Shown here in pieces: positions 17,769 to 25,629 of a stretch of 64,000 nt of DNA; within the stretch, counting starts at the first letter, position 1; every line of letters starts with the position of its first letter. The position numbers and the translations under genes are program-made. Source of the DNA: an uncultured Paracoccaceae bacterium. Lineage in GTDB: Bacteria > Pseudomonadota > Alphaproteobacteria > Rhodobacterales > Rhodobacteraceae. The notes beneath the pieces are model-generated. The model did not search any database and was not told the origin of the DNA. It saw only the letters and a program-made list of their open reading frames with translations. The stretch lies in the NCBI GenBank assembly GCA_947503965.1, contig CANNFU010000003.1, positions 186,001 to 250,000 of the forward strand. The letters run 5' to 3'.

Positions 17769-18968
17769 ATGAAACATCTTGCCGTTCTGGCCGCCTTGCT
17801 GGCCCCGGTACCCGCGCTGGCTGATATCGACCCGTCCAACTGGGATGCGGTGAAAGCAGAGGCCGAAGGCCAAACCGTGTTCTGGAATGCTTGGGGCGGG
17901 TCGACCACGACCAATGATTTTATCGCCTGGGTGGGTGAGCGCGTGGCCGAGGATTACGGCGTCACGCTGGAACATGTGAAACTGACCGATACCGCCGATG
18001 CCGTGACCCGCGTGTTGTCCGAAAAACAGGCAGGCGAGGATGACGATGGCGCCATCGACATGATCTGGATCAACGGTGCTAATTTCGCCGCGATGAAAGA
18101 GGCTGATTTGCTGTTTGGCCCTTATGCAGAGCAGCTACCGAACTGGGCGCTCGTCGATACCGAAGGGAAGTCCGTACAAACGGATTTCACCGTGCCCACC
18201 GAAGGTTATGAAAGCCCATGGGCCATGGCGCAGGTCGTGTTTGACTACGATACGGCTGATCTGGCAGAGCCGCTGGGATCAATGCAGGAGATCCTTGAAT
18301 GGACCGCTGCCAATCCCGGTCGCTTTACCTATCCGCAACCGCCAGACTTTCTGGGCACGACATTCCTGAAGCAGGTTTTGGTTGATATTCTGCCTGATGC
18401 GTCCGTCCTGGCAGTGCCTGCGACGGATGAGAATTACGATATCGTGACAGAACCGCTTTGGGCCTATCTGGATGCGCTGACGCCGAACCTGTGGCGCGAA
18501 GGCAAAGCCTATCCCGCCACCGGCACGGCCATGTTCCCGCTGATCGCGGATGGAGAGCTGGATTTGTCGATCTCGTTCAGCCCCGGTGCCGCGTCCACGG
18601 CGATTGCCAACAACGAACTGCCACCGACTGTGCGCACGTTTGTTCTGGACAAGGGCACTATTGGAAACGCTTCATTTGTTGCGATCCCCTACAATTCGGG
18701 TTCCAAGGCTGGTGCGATGGTTGTTGCAAATTTCCTGATGTCACCTGAGGCGCAGGCGCGTGCGCAGGACCCCAACATTCTGGGCTATGGCACCGTGCTG
18801 GACATGGATGCGCTAAGTGACGAAGACCGCGCCATGTTTGATGCGCTTGATCTGGGTGTAGCGACCCTGTCCCCGGCAGAGCTAGGTACGGTTCAGGCCG
18901 AACCGCACCCAAGCTGGATGATCCGCATCGCGGATGACTGGATGACCCGTTATGGGGTCGCGCAGTAA
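17769..18968 (+). CDS. ABC importer substrate-binding protein, YnjB-like
   Basis: A 399-residue periplasmic binding protein. A short signal peptide (MKHLAVLAALLAPVPALA) precedes IDPSNWDAVKAEAEGQTVFWNAWGG; such WNAWGG and NDFI patterns, together with IDMIWINGANF and YESPWAMAQ, are those of E. coli YnjB, a relative of the iron/thiamine/spermidine binding proteins (SBP family 1/8). AAAGGA sits just before the ATG. The neighbours are a fused permease and a YnjD-like ATPase, which complete a YnjBCD importer. The substrate is not established in this family. Confidence 0.9.
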   Translation: MKHLAVLAALLAPVPALADIDPSNWDAVKAEAEGQTVFWNAWGGSTTTNDFIAWVGERVAEDYGVTLEHVKLTDTADAVTRVLSEKQAGEDDDGAIDMIWINGANFAAMKEADLLFGPYAEQLPNWALVDTEGKSVQTDFTVPTEGYESPWAMAQVVFDYDTADLAEPLGSMQEILEWTAANPGRFTYPQPPDFLGTTFLKQVLVDILPDASVLAVPATDENYDIVTEPLWAYLDALTPNLWREGKAYPATGTAMFPLIADGELDLSISFSPGAASTAIANNELPPTVRTFVLDKGTIGNASFVAIPYNSGSKAGAMVVANFLMSPEAQARAQDPNILGYGTVLDMDALSDEDRAMFDALDLGVATLSPAELGTVQAEPHPSWMIRIADDWMTRYGVAQ

Positions 18969-18994
18969 CATGTTGCGCGTCAGGCGTTCTGCCG

Positions 18995-19059
18995 CCCTGG
19001 ACGTGATCCGGGGCCTTGATGTCAACGCTTGAAACGAGGTCCCGGGTCACGCCCGGGAC
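18995..19059. repeat. Intergenic double-hairpin repeat, CCCGGG type
   Basis: Two stems lie between the binding-protein and permease genes: CCCTGGA...TCCGGGG (18995-19013) and GTCCCGGG-TCACG-CCCGGGAC (19039-19059, 8-bp perfect arms). A stem with a closely related sequence (TCCCGGA-TCAGG-TCCGGGA) is found in frame in bchY. Such paired stems are common dispersed repeats in alphaproteobacterial genomes. It may also lower expression of the permease relative to the binding protein. Confidence 0.65.
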
Positions 19060-19060
19060 A

Positions 19061-20764
19061 ATGTCGCGTATGAACTCCCGCCGGTTTCTGCCACTCCTGC
19101 CTGCTTTGACGCTGCTGGCCATGTTGGGGCCGGTGGTGGCTGGCCTTTGGGGAACGCTGATGCCCGCCTTCGGGCATCTGCCCGCAGCAGGTTTGACCGG
19201 GCCATCGTTAGACCCTTTTCGTGACCTGTTCGACTGGGCCGGATTGCCCCGCGCGATGCTGTTGTCGGTTTCGACCGGGTTGCTCGCCACCTCAATCTCG
19301 CTTCTGATCGTGATGCTGGTAACGGCAGGCTGGTCGGGCACCCGGCCCTTTCGGGTGCTGGAGCGGTTGTTGTCCCCCCTGCTGTCGGTGCCGCACGCTG
19401 CCGCGGCCTTTGGGTTGGCCTTTTTGATTGCGCCATCCGGGTGGTTGTCGCGGCTTTTGTCGCCCGGTGTGACCGGATGGGACCGCCCCCCTGATCTGTT
19501 GATTGTGCAGGACACGTGGGGTCTGACCATGACCGCCGGGCTGATCGTGAAAGAGGTCCCCTTTCTGCTGCTGATCACCCTTGCCGCACTGGGTCAGGCG
19601 GATGCAAAGCGCAGTGTGACGGTGGCGCAGGCGTTGGGGTATGGTCGCGTAACTGGCTGGCTAAAGACGGTGTTTCCGCGTGTCTATGCGCAGATCAGGC
19701 CGCCCATCTATGTGGTGCTGGCCTATTCCATGTCGGTCGTGGATGTCGCCGTGATCCTTGGGCCGAACACGCCGCCTTCGCTGTCGGTGCAGATCGTCAA
19801 ATTGATGTCGGACCCCGATCTGGCGATGCGACTTGAAGGGGCCGCCGCCGCGCTGGTCCAGCTTGGGCTGGTTATTGGTGCGCTTGTTTTCTGGCGATTA
19901 GGCGAAGTGGTAGCGGGTCGTCTGGGCCGTCGCTGGGTCGCATCAGGCGCGCGTGGCCGTTTCGATCCTGTCGTGGCGGAGGTTGCCTTGCTGGCCGGGG
20001 TAGCATCTGCGCTGGCTGTTCTTCTGGGTCTGGTCGTTTTGACGATCTGGTCATTTGCTGGGTTCTGGGGCTTTCCCGATGCGCTGCCGGATCAGTTCAC
20101 ATGGCGAAATTGGATGCGCTTTGGTCCCGGCACGCTTGAGGCGCTGGGCGAAACCGCCCTGATTGCGGTCACGGTTGCCATGGTCGCCCTGATCCTGACC
20201 ATCGGCTGTTTAGAGGCCGAATACCGCTATGGCTTGTCGTTCAGCGCGCGGGCGGTTTGGTTGTTGTATCTGCCATTGCTGATCCCGCAAACGGCGTTTC
20301 TGCCGGGATTGCAGACCCTGATGCTGAATGTCGGGGCGGATGTTGGGCGTCTGCCGGTGATGCTGGCGCATCTGGTGTTCGTGCTGCCGTATGTGTTTTT
20401 GTCATTGGCTGACCCGTTCCGGGCGTGGGACACGCGGATGGGCACGATTGCCACGGCACTGCGCGCCAGCCCCAACGGGGTGTTGTGGCGGGTCAGGTTG
20501 CCGATGCTGCTACGACCCATTCTGACGGCACTGGCCGTTGGGCTGGCGGTATCGGTCGGTCAGTATCTGGCCACCTTGCTGATCGGCGGAGGGCGCGTCG
20601 CGACATTGACGACAGAGGCTGTCGCGCTTGCCTCTGGCAGCGATCGCCGGGCCATTGGGGTTTATGGGTTGATGCAAACGGGCGCAGCGCTTGTGCCATT
20701 CACGCTGGCCTTGCTGATCCCGGCGCTGGTGTGGCGCAACAGAAAAGGATTGCGGCATGGATAA
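19061..20764 (+). CDS. ABC importer permease, fused two-domain type (YnjC-like)
   Basis: A permease of about 567 residues containing two copies of the binding-protein-dependent transport domain, each with about six hydrophobic segments, as in FbpB, ThiP and YnjC. The ATPase-contact loops are AQALGYGRVTGWLKTVF in the first half and ALRASPNGVLWRVRLPML in the second. The start is uncertain: ATG codons at 19061 (MSRMNSRRF) and 19070 are both possible, and the frame remains open to a TTG at 19016 through the repeat. The ATPase gene overlaps its 3' end by eight bases. Confidence 0.88.
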   Translation: MSRMNSRRFLPLLPALTLLAMLGPVVAGLWGTLMPAFGHLPAAGLTGPSLDPFRDLFDWAGLPRAMLLSVSTGLLATSISLLIVMLVTAGWSGTRPFRVLERLLSPLLSVPHAAAAFGLAFLIAPSGWLSRLLSPGVTGWDRPPDLLIVQDTWGLTMTAGLIVKEVPFLLLITLAALGQADAKRSVTVAQALGYGRVTGWLKTVFPRVYAQIRPPIYVVLAYSMSVVDVAVILGPNTPPSLSVQIVKLMSDPDLAMRLEGAAAALVQLGLVIGALVFWRLGEVVAGRLGRRWVASGARGRFDPVVAEVALLAGVASALAVLLGLVVLTIWSFAGFWGFPDALPDQFTWRNWMRFGPGTLEALGETALIAVTVAMVALILTIGCLEAEYRYGLSFSARAVWLLYLPLLIPQTAFLPGLQTLMLNVGADVGRLPVMLAHLVFVLPYVFLSLADPFRAWDTRMGTIATALRASPNGVLWRVRLPMLLRPILTALAVGLAVSVGQYLATLLIGGGRVATLTTEAVALASGSDRRAIGVYGLMQTGAALVPFTLALLIPALVWRNRKGLRHG

Positions 20765-21395
20765 GGGTCTATCCCTGCGGAATGTGACGATTACCAAGGA
20801 TGGCGTGCCGTTACTTTCGGTCCATCATGATGTTAGACCGGGTGAGGTGCTGACGATCATGGGCCCGTCCGGCGTTGGCAAGTCTACTCTGCTGGCATTT
20901 ATCACCGGCACGCTTGCCCCGGATTTTGTGGCCGAGGGCGAGGTGTGGCTGGACGGGCATAACGTGACACATGCAGCCCCGCATCAGCGGCGGGTGGGCA
21001 TCCTGTTTCAGGACGATCTGCTGTTTCCGCATCTGTCTGTCGGGGCCAATCTGGCGTTTGGATTGCAACCGGGTGGGACGGCTGCGGAACGAAAGGCGAA
21101 GATTGCAGAAGCGCTAGACGAGGTCGGTATGAGCGGGTTTGAGGATCGCGATCCCGCGACATTATCAGGCGGTCAAAAGGCACGGGTGGCGCTGATGCGC
21201 ATGCTGTTGTCTGAACCTTGCGGGCTGTTGCTGGACGAGCCGTTTTCGCGCCTTGACGCGGCCTTGCGCGCGCAGGTGCGCGACATGGTGTTTGACCGCG
21301 CCAGGGCGCGCGCGCTGCCGGTCCTGATGGTCACGCATGATGCCGAAGATGCGCAGGCGGCGGGCGGCGTCATCATAACGCTTGGGCAGTCATGA
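20757..21395 (+). CDS. ABC importer ATPase, YnjD-like
   Basis: A 212-residue ATP-binding subunit with Walker A GPSGVGKS (about 40-47), Q-loop GILFQDDLLFPHL, signature LSGGQKARVALMR, Walker B GLLLDEPFSRLD and the switch His in LMVTHDAEDAQ. It lacks the C-terminal regulatory extension found in sugar importers, in keeping with YnjD and ThiQ. The start lies within the permease gene (8-base overlap). With the two upstream genes it completes one importer. Confidence 0.93.
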   Translation: MDKGLSLRNVTITKDGVPLLSVHHDVRPGEVLTIMGPSGVGKSTLLAFITGTLAPDFVAEGEVWLDGHNVTHAAPHQRRVGILFQDDLLFPHLSVGANLAFGLQPGGTAAERKAKIAEALDEVGMSGFEDRDPATLSGGQKARVALMRMLLSEPCGLLLDEPFSRLDAALRAQVRDMVFDRARARALPVLMVTHDAEDAQAAGGVIITLGQS

Positions 21396-21461
21396 CACCG
21401 GTTCACCATTCACGTTAGGAAGCCGTTAAGGGTTTTTCGGTAACGCTGCGCATCTGTGTGA

Positions 21462-22223
21462 GTGGAGCGCCCGTTGGAGCGATTTGTCAGAATTATAGCT
21501 CCGGTCGGTCGGCTGGATTTCTTTCTGAAACTGTTGATGTTCCTGCTTATCTGCGGCGGTCTGAACCACTTCCGCGATTTGGTTCAGAATGGTCTGGTTG
21601 AACATAGCACGTTCTGGAACAACTTTGGCGATGCGGCCTTTACAGCGCTGCCGATGTGTACCCTTGCGCTATTGTTGATCGGGCATCTCAATCTCTTGCA
21701 AAAGCGGCTTTACCTACAGGCCACGCACGACCTGCTGACAGGGTTACATAACCGGCGCTGGTTCATGGACAATACGCATGAACAGCTTGGCCCTGACCAG
21801 ACGCTTTTGATAATTGATATTGACCGCTTTAAGCTGGTTAACGACACATTCGGGCATGCGGTGGGTGATATGTGCCTACAAGCAACGGCGCGGCATCTGC
21901 GATCCATGATCCGCAAATCGGATTTTTGCGCCCGGATTGGCGGTGAAGAGTTCGCCGTTTTGTTGAATGGCGCCGACCCTCACGGTGTGCGCAAGGTGGC
22001 CAACGGAATCAGCGCTGGCTTCAAGTTCCGGGCGACGGATCAGGATGTGATACAGGTCACGGCATCTGTTGGAGTTGCACAAGACGTGCTTTCGCGGTCG
22101 CAGGCTTTCAAGCTGGCAGATGATGCAGTTTACAAGGCAAAAGAGGCAGGGCGCGCGCGATATGTGATTGCCGACGCTGAACACCATGTTGATATGCCGC
22201 TTTTGCCGACGCTGGCGATTTAG
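21462..22223 (+). CDS. Membrane-bound diguanylate cyclase (GGDEF domain)
   Basis: A 253-residue protein predicted to make cyclic di-GMP from two GTP. Two membrane segments (about 19-35 and 58-78) anchor it with no large periplasmic sensor. The GGDEF domain follows: DLLTGLHNRR near 90, LLIIDIDRFKLVND, and the active-site loop RIGGEEF (GGEEF at 160-164), which keeps catalysis possible. RKSD at 151-154 fits the RxxD inhibitory site. The start is a GTG at 21462; a TTG four codons on is an alternative. It lies next to the photosynthesis cluster, but no direct link is visible in the sequence. Confidence 0.88.
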   Translation: MERPLERFVRIIAPVGRLDFFLKLLMFLLICGGLNHFRDLVQNGLVEHSTFWNNFGDAAFTALPMCTLALLLIGHLNLLQKRLYLQATHDLLTGLHNRRWFMDNTHEQLGPDQTLLIIDIDRFKLVNDTFGHAVGDMCLQATARHLRSMIRKSDFCARIGGEEFAVLLNGADPHGVRKVANGISAGFKFRATDQDVIQVTASVGVAQDVLSRSQAFKLADDAVYKAKEAGRARYVIADAEHHVDMPLLPTLAI

Positions 22224-22255
22224 AGTCAAGACTACGATACTGCATGTTGAACCGG

Positions 22256-23266
22256 CTAAGACCGCCAGTTCGCACGACGTGGGACCCTCACTGCCAGCAT
22301 CGGTTTAATCAGCGGTGATCTGAACCGGTTCAGATCAAGTGCTTCATGCACACCAGTGACAGTTTCACCGTCCAGTTGCGTTTGCACGGCGGATCGCGAG
22401 TAAAAGGGCGCATCCAGCATGTTCAGCACCTGCTTCGGCATCACGCCCGGATCGGCACGGGTTTCGCGCATCACCTGCCACAGCGACCGTTTGAACCGGG
22501 TGCGCGGTGGTGCGTCAACGATCTGCGCATCGCCATTGCCATCAAACGCAATCGCGGTATCCAGCGTTGTGCCGTCCCGTCGCACCGCGTCATAGATGCA
22601 GGTCGCCCCCGCCTTGGTCGGATACCGCCCCCATGTCCAGAAGCTGAAATCCTGCTCCAGCGCCCGTGTCCCGAAATTGGCGTCAAAATAGCCGTGGCCG
22701 GACCATTGCCAACCTTTCGCCTCCAGGTCGACCTTGATGTCCGACGATGGCGCAAAAGGCCGCCAGACATGGGTGCCATCGGGGGTCAGCGGCAGTTCGA
22801 CCGATGTCACCGCGTGTGGTGTGACCGTGATCTGCCCGCGCACCCGGCTGATCAGGGGCGGGCTGCTGATTTCGTTGATGTCGATTACCAACTCTTTGCC
22901 GGTCCAGTGCATGGATGACGGCCCGACCTGAAACGTGTCCGGTGTTGTGTTCAACGCCGCGCGCCCCCGGTCGGTCATCGTGAACCGTCCGCCGGGCCCG
23001 TAGGTGGCTACATTGATGCAGCAATGATTGGCCGGGTCGCGTCGCCCCGACCACGCATACCAGGGCGAGAACACCGACCCGATAAACCCTATGACAGAGA
23101 CCGCTTTGGTTCCGCAGTCGCTGATCCCATCGACATACCACCAGGCGTAGCCGTTTGGCGGGACGTCAAGGTGGAAGCATGGTCCGTCATGATCGCCGCG
23201 GCCGCATGCGCGGCGGAGAGTGTCGCCATCGGCACCCCCGCCCCCGGATGTGCCCCGCCCCCGCAC
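22256..23266 (-). CDS. crtC: Hydroxyneurosporene synthase / carotenoid 1,2-hydratase
   Basis: CrtC adds water to the C1-C2 double bond of neurosporene or lycopene in the spheroidene pathway. The recognisable family sequence begins with PPNGYAWWYVDGISDCG, continues VIGFIGSVFSPWYAW, CCINVATYGPGGRFTMTDRG and later SWTWGRYP-like elements, and ends in AVRVPRRANWRS. The first part of this conserved region lies inside the 3' end of crtD in another frame. No ATG or TTG exists near it in frame; the only ordinary start codon close by is a GTG at 23266, giving 336 residues and a 178-base overlap with crtD. Rhodobacter CrtC proteins are shorter (about 280). The true start therefore needs checking. Confidence 0.85.
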   Translation of the reverse strand: MRGRGTSGGGGADGDTLRRACGRGDHDGPCFHLDVPPNGYAWWYVDGISDCGTKAVSVIGFIGSVFSPWYAWSGRRDPANHCCINVATYGPGGRFTMTDRGRAALNTTPDTFQVGPSSMHWTGKELVIDINEISSPPLISRVRGQITVTPHAVTSVELPLTPDGTHVWRPFAPSSDIKVDLEAKGWQWSGHGYFDANFGTRALEQDFSFWTWGRYPTKAGATCIYDAVRRDGTTLDTAIAFDGNGDAQIVDAPPRTRFKRSLWQVMRETRADPGVMPKQVLNMLDAPFYSRSAVQTQLDGETVTGVHEALDLNRFRSPLIKPMLAVRVPRRANWRS

Positions 23267-24642
23267 AGATACAGACCCGGCAGTTTCGTCCGCGCCGTCG
23301 GGCGTTTGAAGGCCGCCATCAGCCCATGCGGGCTGCGCCCGTACAAGGAACCTTGGCTCGCTGGAAACAGCGCGTCGAACTCTGCCGGTGTCGTCAGCGT
23401 CTCTGGTCCCGGGATTGGATCGAAGTTCAGTCCGAAGTGGCGCAGCCGGTTGAAAATCTGTGTCTGACATGGGGCTTTTTCCTTGGCTGGGTCGCGCGGG
23501 ATTGGCGGGCCGTTCATGATGATTTCAAAACGTTGTGTCGCGTCGGGGGCAAGGGTGCCATGATCCTGCGCGCAAAGGTAAAGGGTGGCGTCGGTGGGCA
23601 TTTCGCCTTTGGCAAGTTCGGCGAACTCTGCCCGTGGGTCCTGTGCGAAAAAGACGGTGTGATGGACCAGATCAACGCCACTGGGTGCAGCCGCAAAGGC
23701 ATGCACATAGGCCGACAGGCTGCGCGGTGTGACGTGGGCCGTGTCCACGGCCTTTTGCGGGGCCTCGCCCAGTAATCCGGTGCTCAGGGCGCGGGGGTCC
23801 CCGTTGAAAAGCACGATGTCTGCGGGAATATGCGCAGCAAGCGTTTGCACGCCGGTAATGCGCCCATTCTGGCGGGTGATCCGCGTGGCTTTGGTGTTGT
23901 AGGTGAACGTTGCCCCCCGCGCCTCGGCCAGATCGGAGATTGTGCAAGCCAGCTGATGCATGCCCCCCTTTACAGACCAGACGCCGCGCGCCTCTGCCTG
24001 CCAGATCAGCGATAGAATCGCGGGCGATTGATAGGGCGAACCGCCTACATAGGTCGCGTAGCGTCCGAACAATTGCGCCAGGCGCGGATCGGAAAAGGAT
24101 GTTTTCAGAAGCCCGGCCAAGGTTCGGTGCGGGGCCATATCCCCGATCAGGCGCGGTTGGCGCAGAACTGTCTTTGTCACTGCCAGCTGGTCAGGCTCTG
24201 CCGTTTGCATCATGGGCGCGTCAAAGGCGTCAAACAGCCGTTTGGCGCGGTTTGAAAATGCCGCAAACTCGCGCCCGGCCTGCGCGCCGAATGCATCGGT
24301 CACGTTCTTCAGGCTTTGCGCTGGATCGGCGGCGAGGTCCAGGCATGTACCATCGTCCCAGTAATGACGCGCCAGCGTTTCAAGCGGTTTCAGCGTCAGA
24401 TGATCGTCCAGCGTTTCGCCTATATCGGCAAAAAGTGCCTCAAACACCGGTCGCATTGTCAGGACAGTGGGCCCCGCATCCACTGGCCCGGCCTGCGATG
24501 GGACTGTCCGCATCTTGCCGCCCGGTGCGCCGTGCATGTCCAGCACGGTCACATCGCAGCCTTGGTGGCTAAGCCGGAGTGCTGCGGCCAATCCGCCGAT
24601 TCCGGCCCCGATGATCACAACCTTTGGCGTCTTTGCGCGCAT
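23089..24642 (-). CDS. crtD: Methoxyneurosporene dehydrogenase
   Basis: CrtD is an FAD-dependent phytoene-desaturase-family enzyme that introduces the C3-C4 double bond in 1-hydroxy/methoxy-neurosporene. The 517-residue protein starts MRAKTPKVVIIGAGIGGLAA with the GxGxxG dinucleotide fold, continues LDMHGAPGGKMRT and VDAGPTVLTM, and ends with the family motif YLCGGGAHPGAGVPMA. The ATG at 24642 is preceded by AGGATCAGG; an in-frame TTG five codons upstream is less likely. Its 3' end overlaps the start of crtC widely. It is transcribed away from crtE from a shared promoter region with a CrtJ/PpsR-type site. Confidence 0.95.
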   Translation of the reverse strand: MRAKTPKVVIIGAGIGGLAAALRLSHQGCDVTVLDMHGAPGGKMRTVPSQAGPVDAGPTVLTMRPVFEALFADIGETLDDHLTLKPLETLARHYWDDGTCLDLAADPAQSLKNVTDAFGAQAGREFAAFSNRAKRLFDAFDAPMMQTAEPDQLAVTKTVLRQPRLIGDMAPHRTLAGLLKTSFSDPRLAQLFGRYATYVGGSPYQSPAILSLIWQAEARGVWSVKGGMHQLACTISDLAEARGATFTYNTKATRITRQNGRITGVQTLAAHIPADIVLFNGDPRALSTGLLGEAPQKAVDTAHVTPRSLSAYVHAFAAAPSGVDLVHHTVFFAQDPRAEFAELAKGEMPTDATLYLCAQDHGTLAPDATQRFEIIMNGPPIPRDPAKEKAPCQTQIFNRLRHFGLNFDPIPGPETLTTPAEFDALFPASQGSLYGRSPHGLMAAFKRPTARTKLPGLYLCGGGAHPGAGVPMATLSAAHAAAAIMTDHASTLTSRQTATPGGMSMGSATAEPKRSLS

Positions 24643-24685
24643 CCTGATCCTAATCAAGCTGTTACTTTTGATTTACATTTACATA

Positions 24686-24703
24686 TGTAAACTAAAATTG
24701 ACA
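24686..24703. promoter_or_regulatory. CrtJ/PpsR-type operator between crtD and crtE (TGT-N12-ACA)
   Basis: TGT at 24686-24688 and ACA at 24701-24703 are exactly twelve bases apart, matching the redox/light repressor site known from Rhodobacter photosynthesis promoters. A TTGACA (24698-24703) that could be the crtE -35 box overlaps the right half site, and a TTTACATATGTAAA palindrome adjoins the left. Binding would repress both divergent operons. The regulator gene itself is outside the window. Confidence 0.75.
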
Positions 24704-24747
24704 CATTAAACAGAACTTGACAGACTGAGTTCGTGAAGGAGACGCGC

Positions 24748-25629
24748 ATGAAGATCTCGGAGCGGATTGAAGCGACCATGACCAATGCCATCCGGCAAGG
24801 TCAGGGCGGTGTTGCGCCGGCACAACTTGCGGCAGCGCTGGAATATGCTGTGACCCCCGGTGGCGCACGGATCAGGCCCACCATTCTGACATCTGTTGCG
24901 ATGGCTTGCGGTGATGATCGTCCCGCGTTGACGAATGCGGCAGCCGTAGCGCTTGAGGTCATTCACTGTGCAAGTCTGGTGCATGACGACCTGCCTTGCT
25001 TTGACGATGCCGATCTGCGCCGTGGCAAGCCCGCGCTGCACCGCGCCTATTCTGAACCATTGGCGGTATTGACGGGTGACAGCCTGATCGTGATGGGCTT
25101 TCAGATTCTTGCGCGCGCGGCAGCCGATACGCCCGACCGGGCGCTTGCCCTGATCGATATCTTAGGAACCCGCACCGGCATGCCGTTTGGCATCTGCGCC
25201 GGACAGGGCTGGGAAAGCGAAGATCAGATTGATCTGTCCGCCTATCATCAGGCCAAGACCGGCGCACTTTTCATCGCGGCCACCCAGATGGGGGCGGTTG
25301 CCGCCGGTCAGGATGCAGAGCCTTGGGAAGAACTGGGCGCCCGCATCGGCGAGGCGTTTCAGGTGGCCGATGATTTGCGCGACGCGCTGTGTGATGAACA
25401 GACTTTGGGGAAGCCGGCAGGGCAGGACGACCTGCATGGCCGCCCGAACGCAGTTGCATCATTTGGTGTTCAGGGCGCGATTCTTCGGTTTGACGATATT
25501 CTCGGCGGTGCGATTTCATCCATCCCCGCCTGTCCGGGAGAAGCCGCATTGGCCCAGATGGTCCGCGCCTATGCGGATAAACTGGTGCCTGATGGCGCCC
25601 GCCGCAGGCCCACCGTTCCGGGCGAATAG
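24748..25629 (+). CDS. crtE: Geranylgeranyl diphosphate synthase
   Basis: CrtE condenses isopentenyl diphosphate onto allylic diphosphates to give the C20 precursor of carotenoids and of the bacteriochlorophyll tail. In 293 residues it has the family blocks PGGARIRPT, the first aspartate-rich motif DDLPCFDDADLRRGKP, LTGDSLI, and the second motif VADDLRD. The ATG at 24748 is chosen because AAGGAG lies six bases before it; a GTG at 24733 would put that site inside the gene. It shares its last base with the first base of crtF. Confidence 0.96.
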   Translation: MKISERIEATMTNAIRQGQGGVAPAQLAAALEYAVTPGGARIRPTILTSVAMACGDDRPALTNAAAVALEVIHCASLVHDDLPCFDDADLRRGKPALHRAYSEPLAVLTGDSLIVMGFQILARAAADTPDRALALIDILGTRTGMPFGICAGQGWESEDQIDLSAYHQAKTGALFIAATQMGAVAAGQDAEPWEELGARIGEAFQVADDLRDALCDEQTLGKPAGQDDLHGRPNAVASFGVQGAILRFDDILGGAISSIPACPGEAALAQMVRAYADKLVPDGARRRPTVPGE

